64,000 nucleotides of DNA from Mangifera indica (lineage: Eukaryota > Streptophyta > Magnoliopsida > Sapindales > Anacardiaceae): NCBI RefSeq assembly GCF_011075055.1, contig NW_025401151.1, positions 62,001 through 126,000 of the forward strand. The letters run 5' to 3'. The position numbers and the translations under genes are program-made. This document shows positions 32,935 to 45,100 of the stretch, piece by piece. The notes under the pieces were generated by a model. It was not told the DNA's origin. It made no database searches and saw only the letters and a program-made list of their open reading frames with translations. Positions within the stretch are counted from its first letter, which is position 1; every line of letters begins with the position of its first letter.

Positions 32935-33510
32935 AGGGCAATAATTTTTTTGCCAAAAGACTGTTTCCCACCCAAAGTTTGTTGAAATAAAATTCTCGCT
33001 CTTTAACTTTCAAAAAACCAAATTTGTACCAATCACCTGCTTCCGTTAATGAATTTCATGTATTCCTCAATATAGGAAACATTTTTCTCTCTATTTTCTT
33101 TTTTCTTTATTTTCTATTTTATATAGATTTTTCTATTTTCTTCTTTCCTGTTATTCTTTTCATTTTTCTTTTCCCTTTATTTTTCTATTTCCCTTTTTAA
33201 ATTTCTAGGGCAAACCGTAATAATTTTCAAATATAATAGAAGTGTTAATAAAAATTTTTCTAGGGCTTTATGGAAATAAAACAAGTTGAATGGTGTTTTT
33301 GAAATTTTTAAATTTTAATAGATCTCTCAATAGTTTCAAAAATAACAGTTATACTCTCAAAGACCTAACCAAAATGTAATATTTTAAAATTGATTAAACT
33401 TTTCAAATTTTTAAGAGTCTAAATGATAAATTTTTAAATAGTAAGGATACATTAATAATTTGATATTTAGATTAAGTATTAATAATAATTTTGTAATTTT
33501 GATATAAGAG
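32935..33510. mobile_element. Relic of the ggcc-ended MULE family
   Basis: The left end is a form of ggccaaaagactgtttcccac (from about 32950). The interior resembles 30291-30540 (gtttttgaaatttttaaatt, taacagttatactctcaaag). The right end is replaced at about 33510 by the duplicated piece beginning gctgtgagttagcgc. Non-coding; the boundary is a rearrangement point. Confidence 0.6.
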
Positions 33511-34546
33511 TAGTGCTGCTGTGAGTTAGCGCAAAAGTAGAGTGTGTGTGTGTGTTAAGAGCTTGTGAGTGTTTAGTGAATGAGTAAAACTATGTGCATA
33601 ACTTTCTATACAAACAATTACATATCACTATGTGATTGAATAGTTTTAAATTATAGGTAAAATAATATTCAATCATATAGCGACATATCATTATTTGTGT
33701 ATATAATTTTATGATTAATGAATTAGTGTTCAAGTGAGTAAATGTTTTTGTGTTAGTAAGTGAAGAGAAGTATTCCAAAGTGTGTTGGTGTGGTTTTGTA
33801 ATTCTTGAATATTAATAAAGTTATTGTTTTATAATCACCACTTTCACTTAACAAAGAGGTCGTGCTTTCTCAACTCTTTTAAACGGGAGATATGGGTATA
33901 ATTTGTTAGAATTAAATTCGATTAAAATTGTTTTAACTAGAATTACAACTCGAATCAAATGCATTGAGCTTAAACTAAGGATTAGGCTCCTTTTCATAAA
34001 TCAATCAAGTTTAGATCAAATGGAATATTTAAATTTGAGTTCGGATCAAGTTCAAATTTAAATTACTTGCAAACTAAGTTCCGATATAATTGAAATCTAA
34101 TCAATCTTGAGTTAAACATTTTAAATTCAAATTAATCTTGAGTTGGGACTTGCTCGGGCTCAATCCAGATAAAATCCAGTCGTTAATTTATCATTCAACA
34201 TGAAGACATGATTAACATGTTCGTCTTTCTCAACAATGTTTTTATCTGCAAAGACTTGATCCCGACCCGTGATAATTCAGTGTTGGGAAAAATGTCTATA
34301 AGTAATGGGGATTGTACTTAACCAATGATAATTCAATCTTGAAAAGAAAAAGCAAAAAGTAATGCATTGACAAATTCCTAAATTGATTGTGTCCCTCAAC
34401 TTTTATGTCAATTGTTTGTTTATGTAATTTCCCGACTAAAGGCTCCATCAATTGTTTATCTTATCCATTGTAATTGCTCCGATCAATGCTCCTAAACTTC
34501 TGTTACGAAACCAGAGAAAAACAAAATAAGAACACATTTTAATTAT
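33511..34546. repeat. Duplicated spacer, paralogous to 48330-49355
   Basis: The blocks align through tgtgagttag, gttaagagcttgtgagtg, gaggtcgtg, attacaactcgaatcaaat, ttgggaaaaatgtctataag and gaacacattttaattat. A (tg)n run near 33541 is longer at 48371. No gene is seen. This copy is broken at 34547 by the MULE described next. Confidence 0.85.
33590..33715. mobile_element. Small palindromic MITE (family also at 48430, 52410, 62810)
   Basis: The two halves are inverted: gtgcataactttctatacaa with atatcactatgtgattga on the left, and caatcatatagcgacatat with gtgtatataattttatg on the right. The paralogous copy at 48430-48575 came with the spacer duplication. Related sequences at 52410-52570 (inside the receptor-kinase intron) and 62810-62965 share the core but sit in unrelated contexts, as expected of a transposed family. 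Confidence 0.6.
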
Positions 34547-35285
34547 GGCCAAAGGACTATTTCCCACCCAAGGTATGCTTTTGTTCCAAATAGCCCCTGT
34601 TAACTTTGAAAATCTTATTTACCCACCTATAGGCTGTTAAAATTAACTGAGTCCATTAGTCATATCATTTCTCCCCCCCCCCCCCCCAAAACCCTAAAAA
34701 CTAACAATTTTCCCCCACCCCAAGTTTTCAAAAACTGCATTTTCCCCCTAAGGTTTCCAAACCTTCAGATCCAATTTTTTTTGTGACGACTGACGATCTC
34801 CAAACACCTACTCTCCCTCTCCTACGGGTCCTCTTTCTAGTCGTATATCTTCTAACGTTGTGTGGCGTCGTCGTCGACAAAGACAACTCTTCTTCGTCTC
34901 TGACGAAGATAAATCGTCTTCGTCGACGACAACGCCTAGGAGGGAAAGACGTCACACAGTCGGAAAGAGGAGACGTCGGGGAGGAAGAGATGTCGCCTAA
35001 AGATCGTCGGTCATTGCCAAAAAATTCAATCTGAAAGTTTGGAAACCTTAGGGAAAAATGTTGTTTTTGAAAACTTGGGTTGAGGGAAAATTATTAGTTT
35101 TTAGGGTTTGGGCGAAAAAATTAAATTAAATTTAAGTTTATTTTTAATATTACAGATAAAATGATGATTTTACCCTTGAAACGGTTTTTTTTAATAACTC
35201 ATAGATAGGTAAATGAGATTTTCAAAGTTAACGGGAGAGCATTTGGACAAAAAACATACTTTGGGTGGGAAATAGTCGTTTGGCC
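34547..35285. mobile_element. Complete MULE, 739 bp, perfect 9-bp target duplication
   Basis: The ends are ggccaaaggactatttccca and its inverted form ending gtttggcc, and the inverted similarity reaches more than 200 bases inwards. The 9-mer tttaattat flanks both sides exactly (34538-34546 and 35286-35294). The paralogous spacer at about 49340-49350 has one tttaattat and no element. The centre is GC-rich with cgtcgtcgtcgac-like palindromes; arginine-rich open frames on both strands there are by-products of this. A run of 14-16 Cs lies near 34673. Non-autonomous Mutator superfamily by length of inverted ends and target size. Confidence 0.95.
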
Positions 35286-37269
35286 TTTAATTATACCCAA
35301 ACCTTTATGTTCATTTTTATGCAGCTTTTATATATGAACCCTAATTAGCAAATCTTTGACATACACACTCACAAGTCGTAAGTTTGCAATAAATACCACT
35401 TTTTTCCTCTCAATCCCTCTATATAAATAAAATATAACTGTAAATTTATTCTTAATATAAAATTAAGTATTATTAAGAAAAATTGAACTCTTTCTCTGTC
35501 TAAATTCATTTTTTTTTATATTTGGGGTTAAAAAGATAGGACCTTTTGATTAGTCTCTAAAAATTAAAGTCTTGGTCTTCTTTAACAAAAGACTTACCCG
35601 TGGTTAATGCACAGATAGCTACGACAAAATTTTTATTTATCTTTCCCTAATATTTTAATTTATTGTAACTCTTTTTTCCTTTTCTTCCTTCTATAAAAAG
35701 AAAAGTCCTCCTTTCTCAACCCCAACTAAATGAAACAAATGGTCAAAATGTATCATTTTCATTTTTTTTTCTTTGCTTTATATTTTTTTAATTATATTTT
35801 TTTCCTATTTCTACCCGTTATAATAAAAAAGGTCAAAATGTATCACTTGCATTTTTATAAACAAATTGAATTTGAATCAAACTGAACATTCAAATTTGAG
35901 CTCAGATCGAGTCCAAATTTAAATTACTTGTTAACTGAGTTCCAATCTAATTGATATCAAGTCACTCTTGATTTAAACCTTTTGAATTCAAATTGATCTT
36001 AAACCGAGACTTGTTTGGGCTCAATTCAGATAGAATTCAATCTTAAATTTACCTTTCAAAATGATGTCGTGATTAGCATGTTGGTCTTCTTCAACAATGT
36101 TTTTAATTGTTTTCATTCAAAAAGTAATGCCTTGACAAACTCCTAAATTGACGCTATTTTGCTTGGATTAAGGGATGTCAATTGTTTGTTCACATTGCTG
36201 AAGAAGACCAGCAAGTTAATCACGGCATAACTTTTATGTTTTCCAATATGAGCCTTTCATCGAGAAATTAATGTGAACAAACAAAATTATAGCTCCAGAA
36301 AGTAACATGCCTTGACTTTTTTCACATTACTTTCGCGATTAAAGGCTCCATCAATTGTTTATTTTATTCATTGTAATTGCGAAAATTACAAAATAAGAAT
36401 ACATAATTTATGTGGAAAGTCCAAAACAAAAAAATAGACAGACAGGCATAAAATGGACAAAATTTTACTATGAGCAAAGAAAATTTTAAAATGAAGAAGA
36501 GATTATTTTCTTTTCTGTATCACGGCACACTCACTCACTTTTTACTTACACTCTAATGCACCTTTTATATACAAACCTTTCCATACATTTTTAGGCAGCT
36601 TTTATATTCGAAACCCAATTGACAGATACTTGACATATATACAAGTCGCATATTTGCAATAGACAACACATTATCCGCCAATAGATTGTACCTATTTTAC
36701 TGTAAGTTATTGCATTTATACCATTATCTATTGCATTTACTTAAATATAATTAAAAATTTATCCATTGAGTTATGTGACCCATACTAGGGGGCCAAGCCC
36801 AGATCGGTCTCTAATCCATAGTTCCTGAATTCAAATAACCTTTTATATAATTTGGATCGTCACTTTATATAAAATAGTTTCTTTGCTTATTGCAATATGT
36901 AATAATGTGCATATGTCTATGTAACTAAAAGACAACGAATTCAAGCTTTTCCATCACACAAGCTTTTCATACTTTATATGTCTACTGCACTACGTCTAGC
37001 AAAGATACTTTGTAATGGTAGTCTTAGTACAATGATCATATTAGATCCAACCAAGTAAATATTATTTGTATTGATGCAGTACTCCCACAAATTTGTATTT
37101 GAGCTTTATGCAAGCTTTCTTTCATTCAAAATGAGTCACTAAGTTAGGAGGATCCATGTCTTATAAATTGAATATCATATTTACTCCTGAATGATATTGG
37201 GTGTGGCATGAATATTATGTGATTATTTAATAATTAATACAAAGAAATATTAAAAGTGCAATAATATTT

Positions 37270-37878
37270 TTTTTCCAATAGAATATTTCACTTCTAAGAT
37301 TTGCTGAAATGACAAATTTTCACTTTTTAAGTTTCAAATAACCAAATTCTCACTCATCATCTACTTTCGCTAGTGAATTGGAAAGGCATGAGATCGTTTG
37401 ATATAGATTTATCTATTTTCTTTCTTTCCCCTTATTCTGTTTAATTTTCTTTTCTCCTTTGTTTTTCTATTTCACTATTCAAAATTTTAGGGGCAAATGT
37501 AATTTTTAAAAATATTAGGAGTGTTAATAAAATTTTTTAGCAGAATTTTTGAAAAAAAAGTTTCAAGATATTTTGAAATTTTTAAAATTTTTTCAATAGT
37601 TTCAGAAATGATAATTACACTTTTAAAGAACTGGCCAAAATACAATAATTTAAAGTTAAGTAGAATTTTTATTTTTAAGAGTCTAAAATATAAAAATTTA
37701 AACTGGTATAAGAATATATAATGATAATTTGATATTTATATTAAATATTAATAACAGTTTTTATAACTTTAATATAAAGGTAAAATAGTTATTTTAAAGA
37801 AATAGAAGTAGACAATGATTGAAAATTTGGCTTTTTTGAAACTTTTATCAATCTCAGGTGGAAAATAGTCATTTGGCC
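37270..37878. mobile_element. Degraded MULE of the ggcc-ended family
   Basis: The left end reads as a decayed form of the family start (ccaatagaatatttcac), and the right end gaaaatagtcatttggcc is well preserved. The interior is AT-rich and non-coding. Related truncated versions occur at 47895-48329 (left part) and 49650-50192 (right part) in the second spacer copy. Confidence 0.65.
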
Positions 37879-38579
37879 TAATTTTTTAATCTAAATTCAC
37901 CATGCACGATAAAGAATCATGGACAGTGTAATCAAAGGGCCCAAAACATATAAGCAAAGGTCCTGAATAAATAAAATTAATACTCTCTTTTTTCAATAAT
38001 TTTTGTCTTAGTATATGACTTAAGCATTGAAAAGGCCTCATCGACTAAAATAAGCACTGATTTGTTTATGATTTGAAATTTTAAAATTAGAAATAAAATG
38101 GCGTCCATTCATATGATCACATATTATTGTTAATAAATATATTAATACTTATTATTAGCCAACATAGTTTTACTCTATCAAATTTTGATTCGACCGGTTG
38201 CATGGTTAGCATATATCTCCCAATTCGAGCAAATTAGTTTCGAGCAAACCTCCCACATAAATGCCTTTTTTTTTCACATAATCAGATAACTATTGCAATG
38301 TCCTTACAGAAAATCTCAATTTTTTTCCAATAGTTTTTTTAGTAAATTTACCAATTATCAATCAAAATTGACGTGCTAGACTTGCTTTAGTTGAAGTCCT
38401 TGAAGCTATATCAATGTGGTGCAAGACAGCTGCAGAATGCTGCAATTGACAAAGACCAAGTGAGATTCTTCCACATATGAGGCCAAAAATTTGTGCCCTG
38501 AAAGTCTAATTGAGCGCTCTTTTTTCCAGGGAGACACACATTGATCAACAATTACAATTACTGTCATCAAATCTAATTA

Positions 38580-38985
38580 TCAATGTGGTGCAAAATTATC
38601 AAGACAGAGTTGTGCACACAAGAACCAAGTGTGAAAACGAATGTTCATGGTTTGTCAAGTGCTTAACAAAAGATAAACAAGAACTATATGCTCTTGCATA
38701 ATGGTCTGAAACAGAAACAGAGTCGCTTACGAAATTGCTACTAAAATTAAATCTACAATTTTTACAAAAGCTAGAAGTTTTCTTGGAGACATTAGTACAG
38801 CAGCTTCTGCTCCAAAAGACTCCTCCTCAATGCAATAATCAACTCTTCGAAGTCTGAGAATTAAAAAACAAAGCATGATTTCAATAGTCTATTAGCTAGC
38901 TATATTCATTATGATCAGGCCATCTTAAAATAAAGTTTTACCACATAACACAATATGTGGCTCAATTAACATTTGTTGGCATCCT
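38580..38985. repeat. RLP 3'-flank relic without its gene
   Basis: Matches the sequence just downstream of RLP-1 (about 12150-12420) and RLP-2 (about 41815-42090): aatgttcatggtttgtcaag, gaactatatgctcttgcata, gaagttttcttggagaca and tagctatattcattatgatc. Where the gene's coding end should follow, the sequence instead reads into transposon DNA. An almost identical relic is at 50910-51310. Confidence 0.8.
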
Positions 38986-38991
38986 CTAAAG

Positions 38992-40203
38992 GTGTAAAAG
39001 GGTCAAGCCGACCTATGGGCCGATCCCTATAATTTGGCACAACAATCGTTGGCCCCACATGAAAAAAGAAAGTCATGCCTCACGAGCTTAGTGAGCCATG
39101 CCCCGACCTTGAGATAAGGCCAATGAGTAGACCCCCTAAAAATATTAAAAAATTATATTTTTATAAAAACTAATTAAAAATTATAATTTAATAGATTGAC
39201 TTTCCAAAACACACAGACTAGCCTATTGAAGGCCTATGGGGCCATGACCCTAAGCCCTGGAGCTAGGGCTAGATTCAAGCTAAGCTTGTTTAAACTCGAG
39301 CTCAGTTCAATCGAGCCTGAAACAAGCTCAACTCAAACGAGCTTGAGCATAGGATTTCAATTTTTTCAAACTTGAGCTCGAGCTCATGCTTTAGGGGTGT
39401 TCAATTCGTTAAGCTCATGAGCCTAAAAAATTTGATACAAATAGAATAAAATGATGTCATTTTAACCAAAACACATCAAAATTTTATAGTTTTTACATTG
39501 AGTTGAGATTGGCTTCTCTCAAATGAGCTGAGTTCCAACACCTTTGAGAAGAGCTCAAGCTTGAGCTTGGCTGCACTTAAGTCAAGCTCGAGTTCAGCTT
39601 GAGTCAAACCTTAACTGGAGCATGCCTTGAACTTGTAAATTCTCTAGGGCCAGCCCAACACAAAGGCTTGCTTGGCAGGCCTCATTCGAACACATGGGGC
39701 CAATGGGTAGGGTTGGATATGATCCATGCTGATTCAGCTTGGCTCAAAAGTTTGATTCGAATGCGAGTTGAGGGATTTGGCTTATTTTTTCAAACTAGCC
39801 GAACTTGCAGCTTGATTCGATTTGAATTCATGGTTAATAGTTTGAATTGATGGCTCAATTTGACTTGAATTTTTGGCTCGAATTAGTGATTTTGAATATT
39901 ATTTGGGTAAAACGACATTGTTTTGTAAATGAACCACGAACTTAAGCCACGACTCCAAGCCATAAATTCAAACCGTTGATTCAAGCTATGAAATCAAGTA
40001 AAGCTCAAACTAAACCGAATTGAATCATTTTTCAATCAAATTAAACTTGAGCCACCTTAATTTTGGCTTGACAAACTCAAGCCAAACATTTTTTCATTTG
40101 AATCAAACATGAGTCAATGGGTGTTTGGGCTCAGCCCAATTCGTATCCACCCCTATTGATGGGCTGCACGATCGACCTAGCCCACTGCAACCTCTTGCAC
40201 CCT
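38992..40203. mobile_element. Nested hAT-like non-autonomous elements
   Basis: An outer pair of ends looks inverted (aggtgtaaaagggtcaag near 38998; cctcttgcaccct at 40191-40203). Inside, a second element from 39708 to about 40157 starts tagggttggatatgatcc and ends tcgtatccacccctatt, its imperfect inverse. The interior has many gagctcgagctc / cttgagcttg repeats (39290-39610). No clear 8-bp target duplication was found for either, so ends and nesting order are tentative. Related degraded sequence is at 55830-56250. Confidence 0.5.
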
Positions 40204-40464
40204 AAAAGTAAAATTTTTATTTGATTCTTACTGCTGTTGATTCTTAACTTTTGATGACAAGATGATAATTTGAAACGTCTGAGTGCTGTCATTTTGCCTC
40301 AACAGAAATCTGTATAATAATCTAAGTTTGGAATTGATTGATTAGCATTTGGGCTCCTCTTCAGAGTTTAGATAGTCCTCTTTGCTACACTTCGTTGGTG
40401 TACCAGAAGTTTCAGAAACAAAAATATAAACATATCTCTGTGTGTGTGTGTGTATTATGCAAGA
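40204..40464. other. Intergenic, nothing recognised
   Basis: Short unique stretch before the duplicated RLP-2 downstream block, ending in a (tg)n run at about 40439-40453. Confidence 0.5.
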
Positions 40465-42161
40465 ACGGAGAAAATGCTAATGTTGTAAACTGAAAATTTT
40501 GCAGGAAAAAAGTTCTATTCATTTTCATTACGTTCTCGTGAATATATATTACAACGACTAATCAAACTTTTTTTAGCAAAATCAGCTGCTACTCAGCTTG
40601 ATTTAAGCGTAACAATTAACTCAAAAACTAATACTAACTCTAGTCAATCTTTCACCTAACACACCTAGTCTTATCTAGTTGTCTGTCATGTTGCTTTAAA
40701 CAAGCTAAATACAAAAATATCATAACACAAGCTCACAAGGCAAGCATTGTTGCAGTGCCACATCATGCCATCTTCAGTGTCAGCTCCTAGTCAACTTCCA
40801 GCCAACCTCTTCCTCAGCACAGCTTTCTTCTCTGCACATCACTACACCCTCCTAGTCGACTCATGCTTCCAAGAGAGTTCAAGATGAGTCTGCCAGATCA
40901 TGATGAATGAAAAATCTAAGATTCTGTTTGCATTACAGGTTATATCATTTTAATGTGAATTTTCTAAGCGATAAATTAACTTGCCTTTGCAATTGATAAG
41001 AAATTCTAGAATATATACACAAGGATTCGAAGATGAAAATCTGTTTGTGAGTGATATTGATTTGGTTGTTTCAGCTTAAAATGACCTGTCGATAGTGTTA
41101 ACACTTCATGCTCACAGCACATTCTGAAAGTACAAAAACTTGTTTAGAAAGTAAACACTACAATTTTTACACGGTTCAGCTAAGATTAGGACCAAGTCGT
41201 ACTCAATCAAATCACTAAACAATAATCCCAACTTTCAGATACAAAGATGAAATCAACATACAAAGTAAACACTCCCGCTTACTAAATTTATTTCCTGACT
41301 TTCTTATTGTCAGTAGTTATTGCCTAAATTTGAAATACTATGAGTATCCCACTCTATTGTTCTACCTCCCCATAAACATTCTAACTAAAATTCCCTTAAC
41401 TTCTGATCTTTAAATCCCTTCAAGCACTGATCACACTTTCGTATCCTACAATATGAATAATTAAGCTAATCCGCAAGACAAAGAGTGGAAAAACAAAGAG
41501 GAGATGTAGTATCTCACTGCACAAAATAATATGATCTTGACCAAACAAGCTGCTGAAAATTATTGACAAAATCAGAGTAAATTAAGGTCTAGAATCTCAT
41601 AAAAAAAATTTGAGATTAAATACTCAGCATGGGTGAGGTAGGGAGTGACACATCATAGCAGTACACCTAGACAACAAACAACGAAATCGAATACAGGCAA
41701 AAGTTGCCAACTGTACTTGAATGAGAAATCACTTACAAATGTTCACATAATAATGCAACTATGTGCACACATATAACAAGACAAATATGTGCACACACAA
41801 AACTAAATGAGAACAAAAATGTTGGTATTTTGCCAAATACTTACAAATGATAAACAAGAATTATAACGGCAATCTCTTGCATAATAGTCTGGAGCAGAAA
41901 CAGAGTCGCTTATTGAATTGCTACTAAAATAAAAATCTACCACTAATACAAAAGCTTGAAGTTTTCTTGGAGACATGAGTATTGCAGCTTACTCTTCAAC
42001 TCTTCAGAGTCTGAGAATTAAAAAAACAAGTCTGAATTCAGTAGTCTTTTATCTAGCTATATTCATTATGATAAAGCTGTCAATAGAAAAAAAAAAAAAA
42101 AGCAGAATCTAGCAATAAGAGGGTTGGAGCACTTACAAAATTGAGGAACAACTTTCAATTG
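40465..42161. repeat. Duplicated 3' flank of RLP-2 (paralogous to 10795-12500)
   Basis: Aligns with the RLP-1 downstream block over its whole length with small gaps, for example a shorter poly-A at 42090 and an extra tcttcaac near 41995. No open frame is conserved between the copies, so it is flanking or 3'-UTR DNA rather than an exon. Confidence 0.85.
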
Positions 42162-45100
42162 CTAATTTGTTCTTCTTCTACGTCCTCTATTCAGCCTTCT
42201 CACATTTCTTGGACACTCTCTTTCAATCAACCTCACAAAAAATTGAGGTTTTCCTATTGAGAACACAATGTAAGCAATAGATATGCCAATTACAAATCCA
42301 CATCCGTAGCCCATCAAAGCGATTTTCCAATCAAACCAGCTTGAAGCATTGCTTTCTTCTTCGTCTATCGTTGGTGGTGCCTTATCATTGTCACATTTGT
42401 TTGACAGTGGTGATCCACACAAGCCCAAATTTCCAATGTAGGAATCATTTTGAAATGTGTCAAATTGATTTCCTTGAGGTATGCATCCCACAAGATGGTT
42501 GTAAGACAAGTTTAACACCGAAAGAAATGTTAGACTTGTCAATTGCAGAGGAATCTTTCCGATGAGCTGGTTGGAAGAGAGATCTAATGCTTCAAGTTGT
42601 GACAAATTTTTCAATGATAAAGGTATTTCACCAGTTAAGCTATTACGAGACAAGTTAATCAATCTAAGTAACTCGAGTTGTCCAAATACCTTTGGAATTT
42701 CCCCTTTAAACAAGTTGTTGGAAAGATCTATGCATGTGAAAGTGTATAAAATCCTTTCCATCCGGGTCTCGACACCTTTTAAAAACAAAGTTATTGAATA
42801 ATATGTACCAAAAAAAGAGTGCAAGTAATTGAGTTTGACACCATCCTTGTATCCACTCTTCATAGCTTCAAAATTGTTAAAAAAACTTGCTGGTAAAATA
42901 CCAGAAAATTGATTGTGAGAGAGGTCTAGTACTCTTAACCGAGGGAAGAGAAATCTTGTGCTGGAATCGCCAATGGGACCATGAAACTGATTAAATCTCA
43001 AAATCAGTACTTCAAGAAATTGAAAGTTTACTAACCAATTTGGAAAGCTATCATTAATCCTGTTATTCCCAACATCAAGGATATCGAGACCTTGGCAATG
43101 AACCAAAGACGATGGTAATGGTCCCTCCAATTGATTGTCGTTAAGCATAAGAGCTGTCACATCACATTGATGGGGAAACGTCAGAGATTCTATACTGCCA
43201 TGGAAGTTGTTCATTGCCAAATTCAAAAACTTGATGTCTGCAGTGCTCTTCGCAAGACATTTTGGAATGTTTCCACTTAAGCTATTATGGGACAAGTCAA
43301 GAGATAGAACTCTGCTCCCATTACAAAAAGACGGAGGGATCACTCCTGTCAGATCATTGTTTGAAGCCGAGAAGAACGTAAGCCTAGATGGTAGATCCAC
43401 AAGTTGTCCTTGGAGTAAGTTGGATGAAAGGTCAAGAATTCGAAGCTTGAACATGGATGAAATGTACTCAACACTGGTAAGTAAATTGTGTGACAGATTT
43501 AGGTAAGACAAGCTGGAACAATTTCCAAGCGCCAATTGGGAAATTCGGCCATAGATTGAGTTATTGGAAAGGTCTAGATTTAAATAACTTACAGTGCCCA
43601 AGAAAAGCGGGACTGCAGTTAAGCTACAAGAAGATAAAAAGACTTCATTAAGCTGGGGCAAGATGACCTTTCCTGTTACTGACAAAAGCGCATTATATGA
43701 AAGATCAATTTGCGTCAGATTTTTGAGCTCTGAAAGCTTCTTTACCTGCACATTGCCACTGAAGTTATTGTTTGCAAGTGTTAGCACTATGAGATCCAAA
43801 AGTTGAAAAATCGAATCTGGAATTGGACCACAAATCTCGTTATCATTCAAATCAACATAAATTATTGGACCAGGGTGCTGGAACTGCTCCATCGGACCTG
43901 TGAGTTTATTGTGGGAAAGATCTAAACTCACCAAAGATGGCAGAGTAAACAACCATGCTGGTACTCTGCCACTTAGAAGATTATTTTTTAACTTGATGCC
44001 AACTAGATATGGAAGACCGCTTATCTTACTAGGAAATTGACCTTGAAATTGATTATAAGAAAAGTCCAAGTAAAGAAGTCCATTCACGTTGAATATTGAT
44101 GTTGGCAACTGACCACTGAAATTATTAACGGAGAGATGTAAAGTCTCTAATTTACTAAGATTACCCAAAACATTTGGAAATTTTCCAGAAAAATTGTTGT
44201 GTGTAAGAGATAACCAAGTGAGCTGGACAAGTTTACATAATGAAGTTGGGACTTGACCAGTAAAACTGTTCCGTGACAAATCCATAGAGGTGATTTCTGT
44301 AAGGTTTCCAAGTGATGATGGAAGTGACCCTTGGAAATTGCAAACAGAAAGAGACAGATAATTTAAGTACATAAGATTGCCGAATGTCTCAGGTAATTTT
44401 CCTGAGAAATTTGTGAGAGAGAGATCCAATACTCTGAGAGGACTGCTCTTATTAAATTCTGGCAAATTACCTGCGATCCCTCCATTTAGTGACAACATTA
44501 GCTGCTGGAGAAATGGAAATAGAAAAATTTCACTTGGAAATCTGCCTTGCACCCCAGTTAACCTAAGGTTGAGGGATACCAAAGAAGAAGACAAGTTTAC
44601 TAAAGAACCAGTTGAAACAGTAGACATGCCAACAGTTTCAAGATGAAGATATCTTAATTTCGTTAAATTTTGCAAGAGCTTATCGAAACCATGTTGGGGC
44701 ATTCTGAGGAGATTGTCGGAGAGATCAAGTGAAATAAGATCAGACAGAAGAAACATTTCGGTGGGAACTAGGCCAACCAAACCTGAGGAAGAAAGGTTTA
44801 GATGTGTTAATTTGGTGAACTTACCAAAGTTGGGTGAGATTTGCGATCTAAATAAACCATTGCAAGCAAGATTAAGCCTCTGGAGATGGTGGAGGAGGAA
44901 GAGGCTGCTATTTTCATGGACAAGGCCAACAAGCCAACTCGAACTAAGGTCGAGGCCAATAACATGTCCAGTGAATGTATCACAAGTGACACCATCCCAC
45001 AAACAGCAATCACTGCCCTCTTTCCAAGACTCAGTCTTAGGATACCCCCTAAATTGATCAAAGTTGGGGCAAAACTTATAAGCATATTTACCAATGGAAA

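Larger units (their letters stand above)
35295..38985. repeat. Duplicated spacer block, paralogous to 45935-48325 and 49450-51310
   Basis: From 35395 the block aligns with 45935 onward (tccctctatataaataaaat, gaactctttctctgtctaaa, gatgtcgtgattag, catactagggggccaagccc). From about 36650 it also aligns with 49450-51310. It contains a MULE relic (37270-37878), a shortened RLP upstream block (38360-38575) and an RLP downstream relic (38580-38985). Open frames inside, such as 38510-38701, are not conserved as proteins. No functional gene is seen. Confidence 0.85.

Noticed and set aside
34728..35034. Arginine-rich small proteins on both strands
   Set aside because: They are by-products of a GC-rich palindromic centre of a non-autonomous MULE, overlap on opposite strands and match no family.
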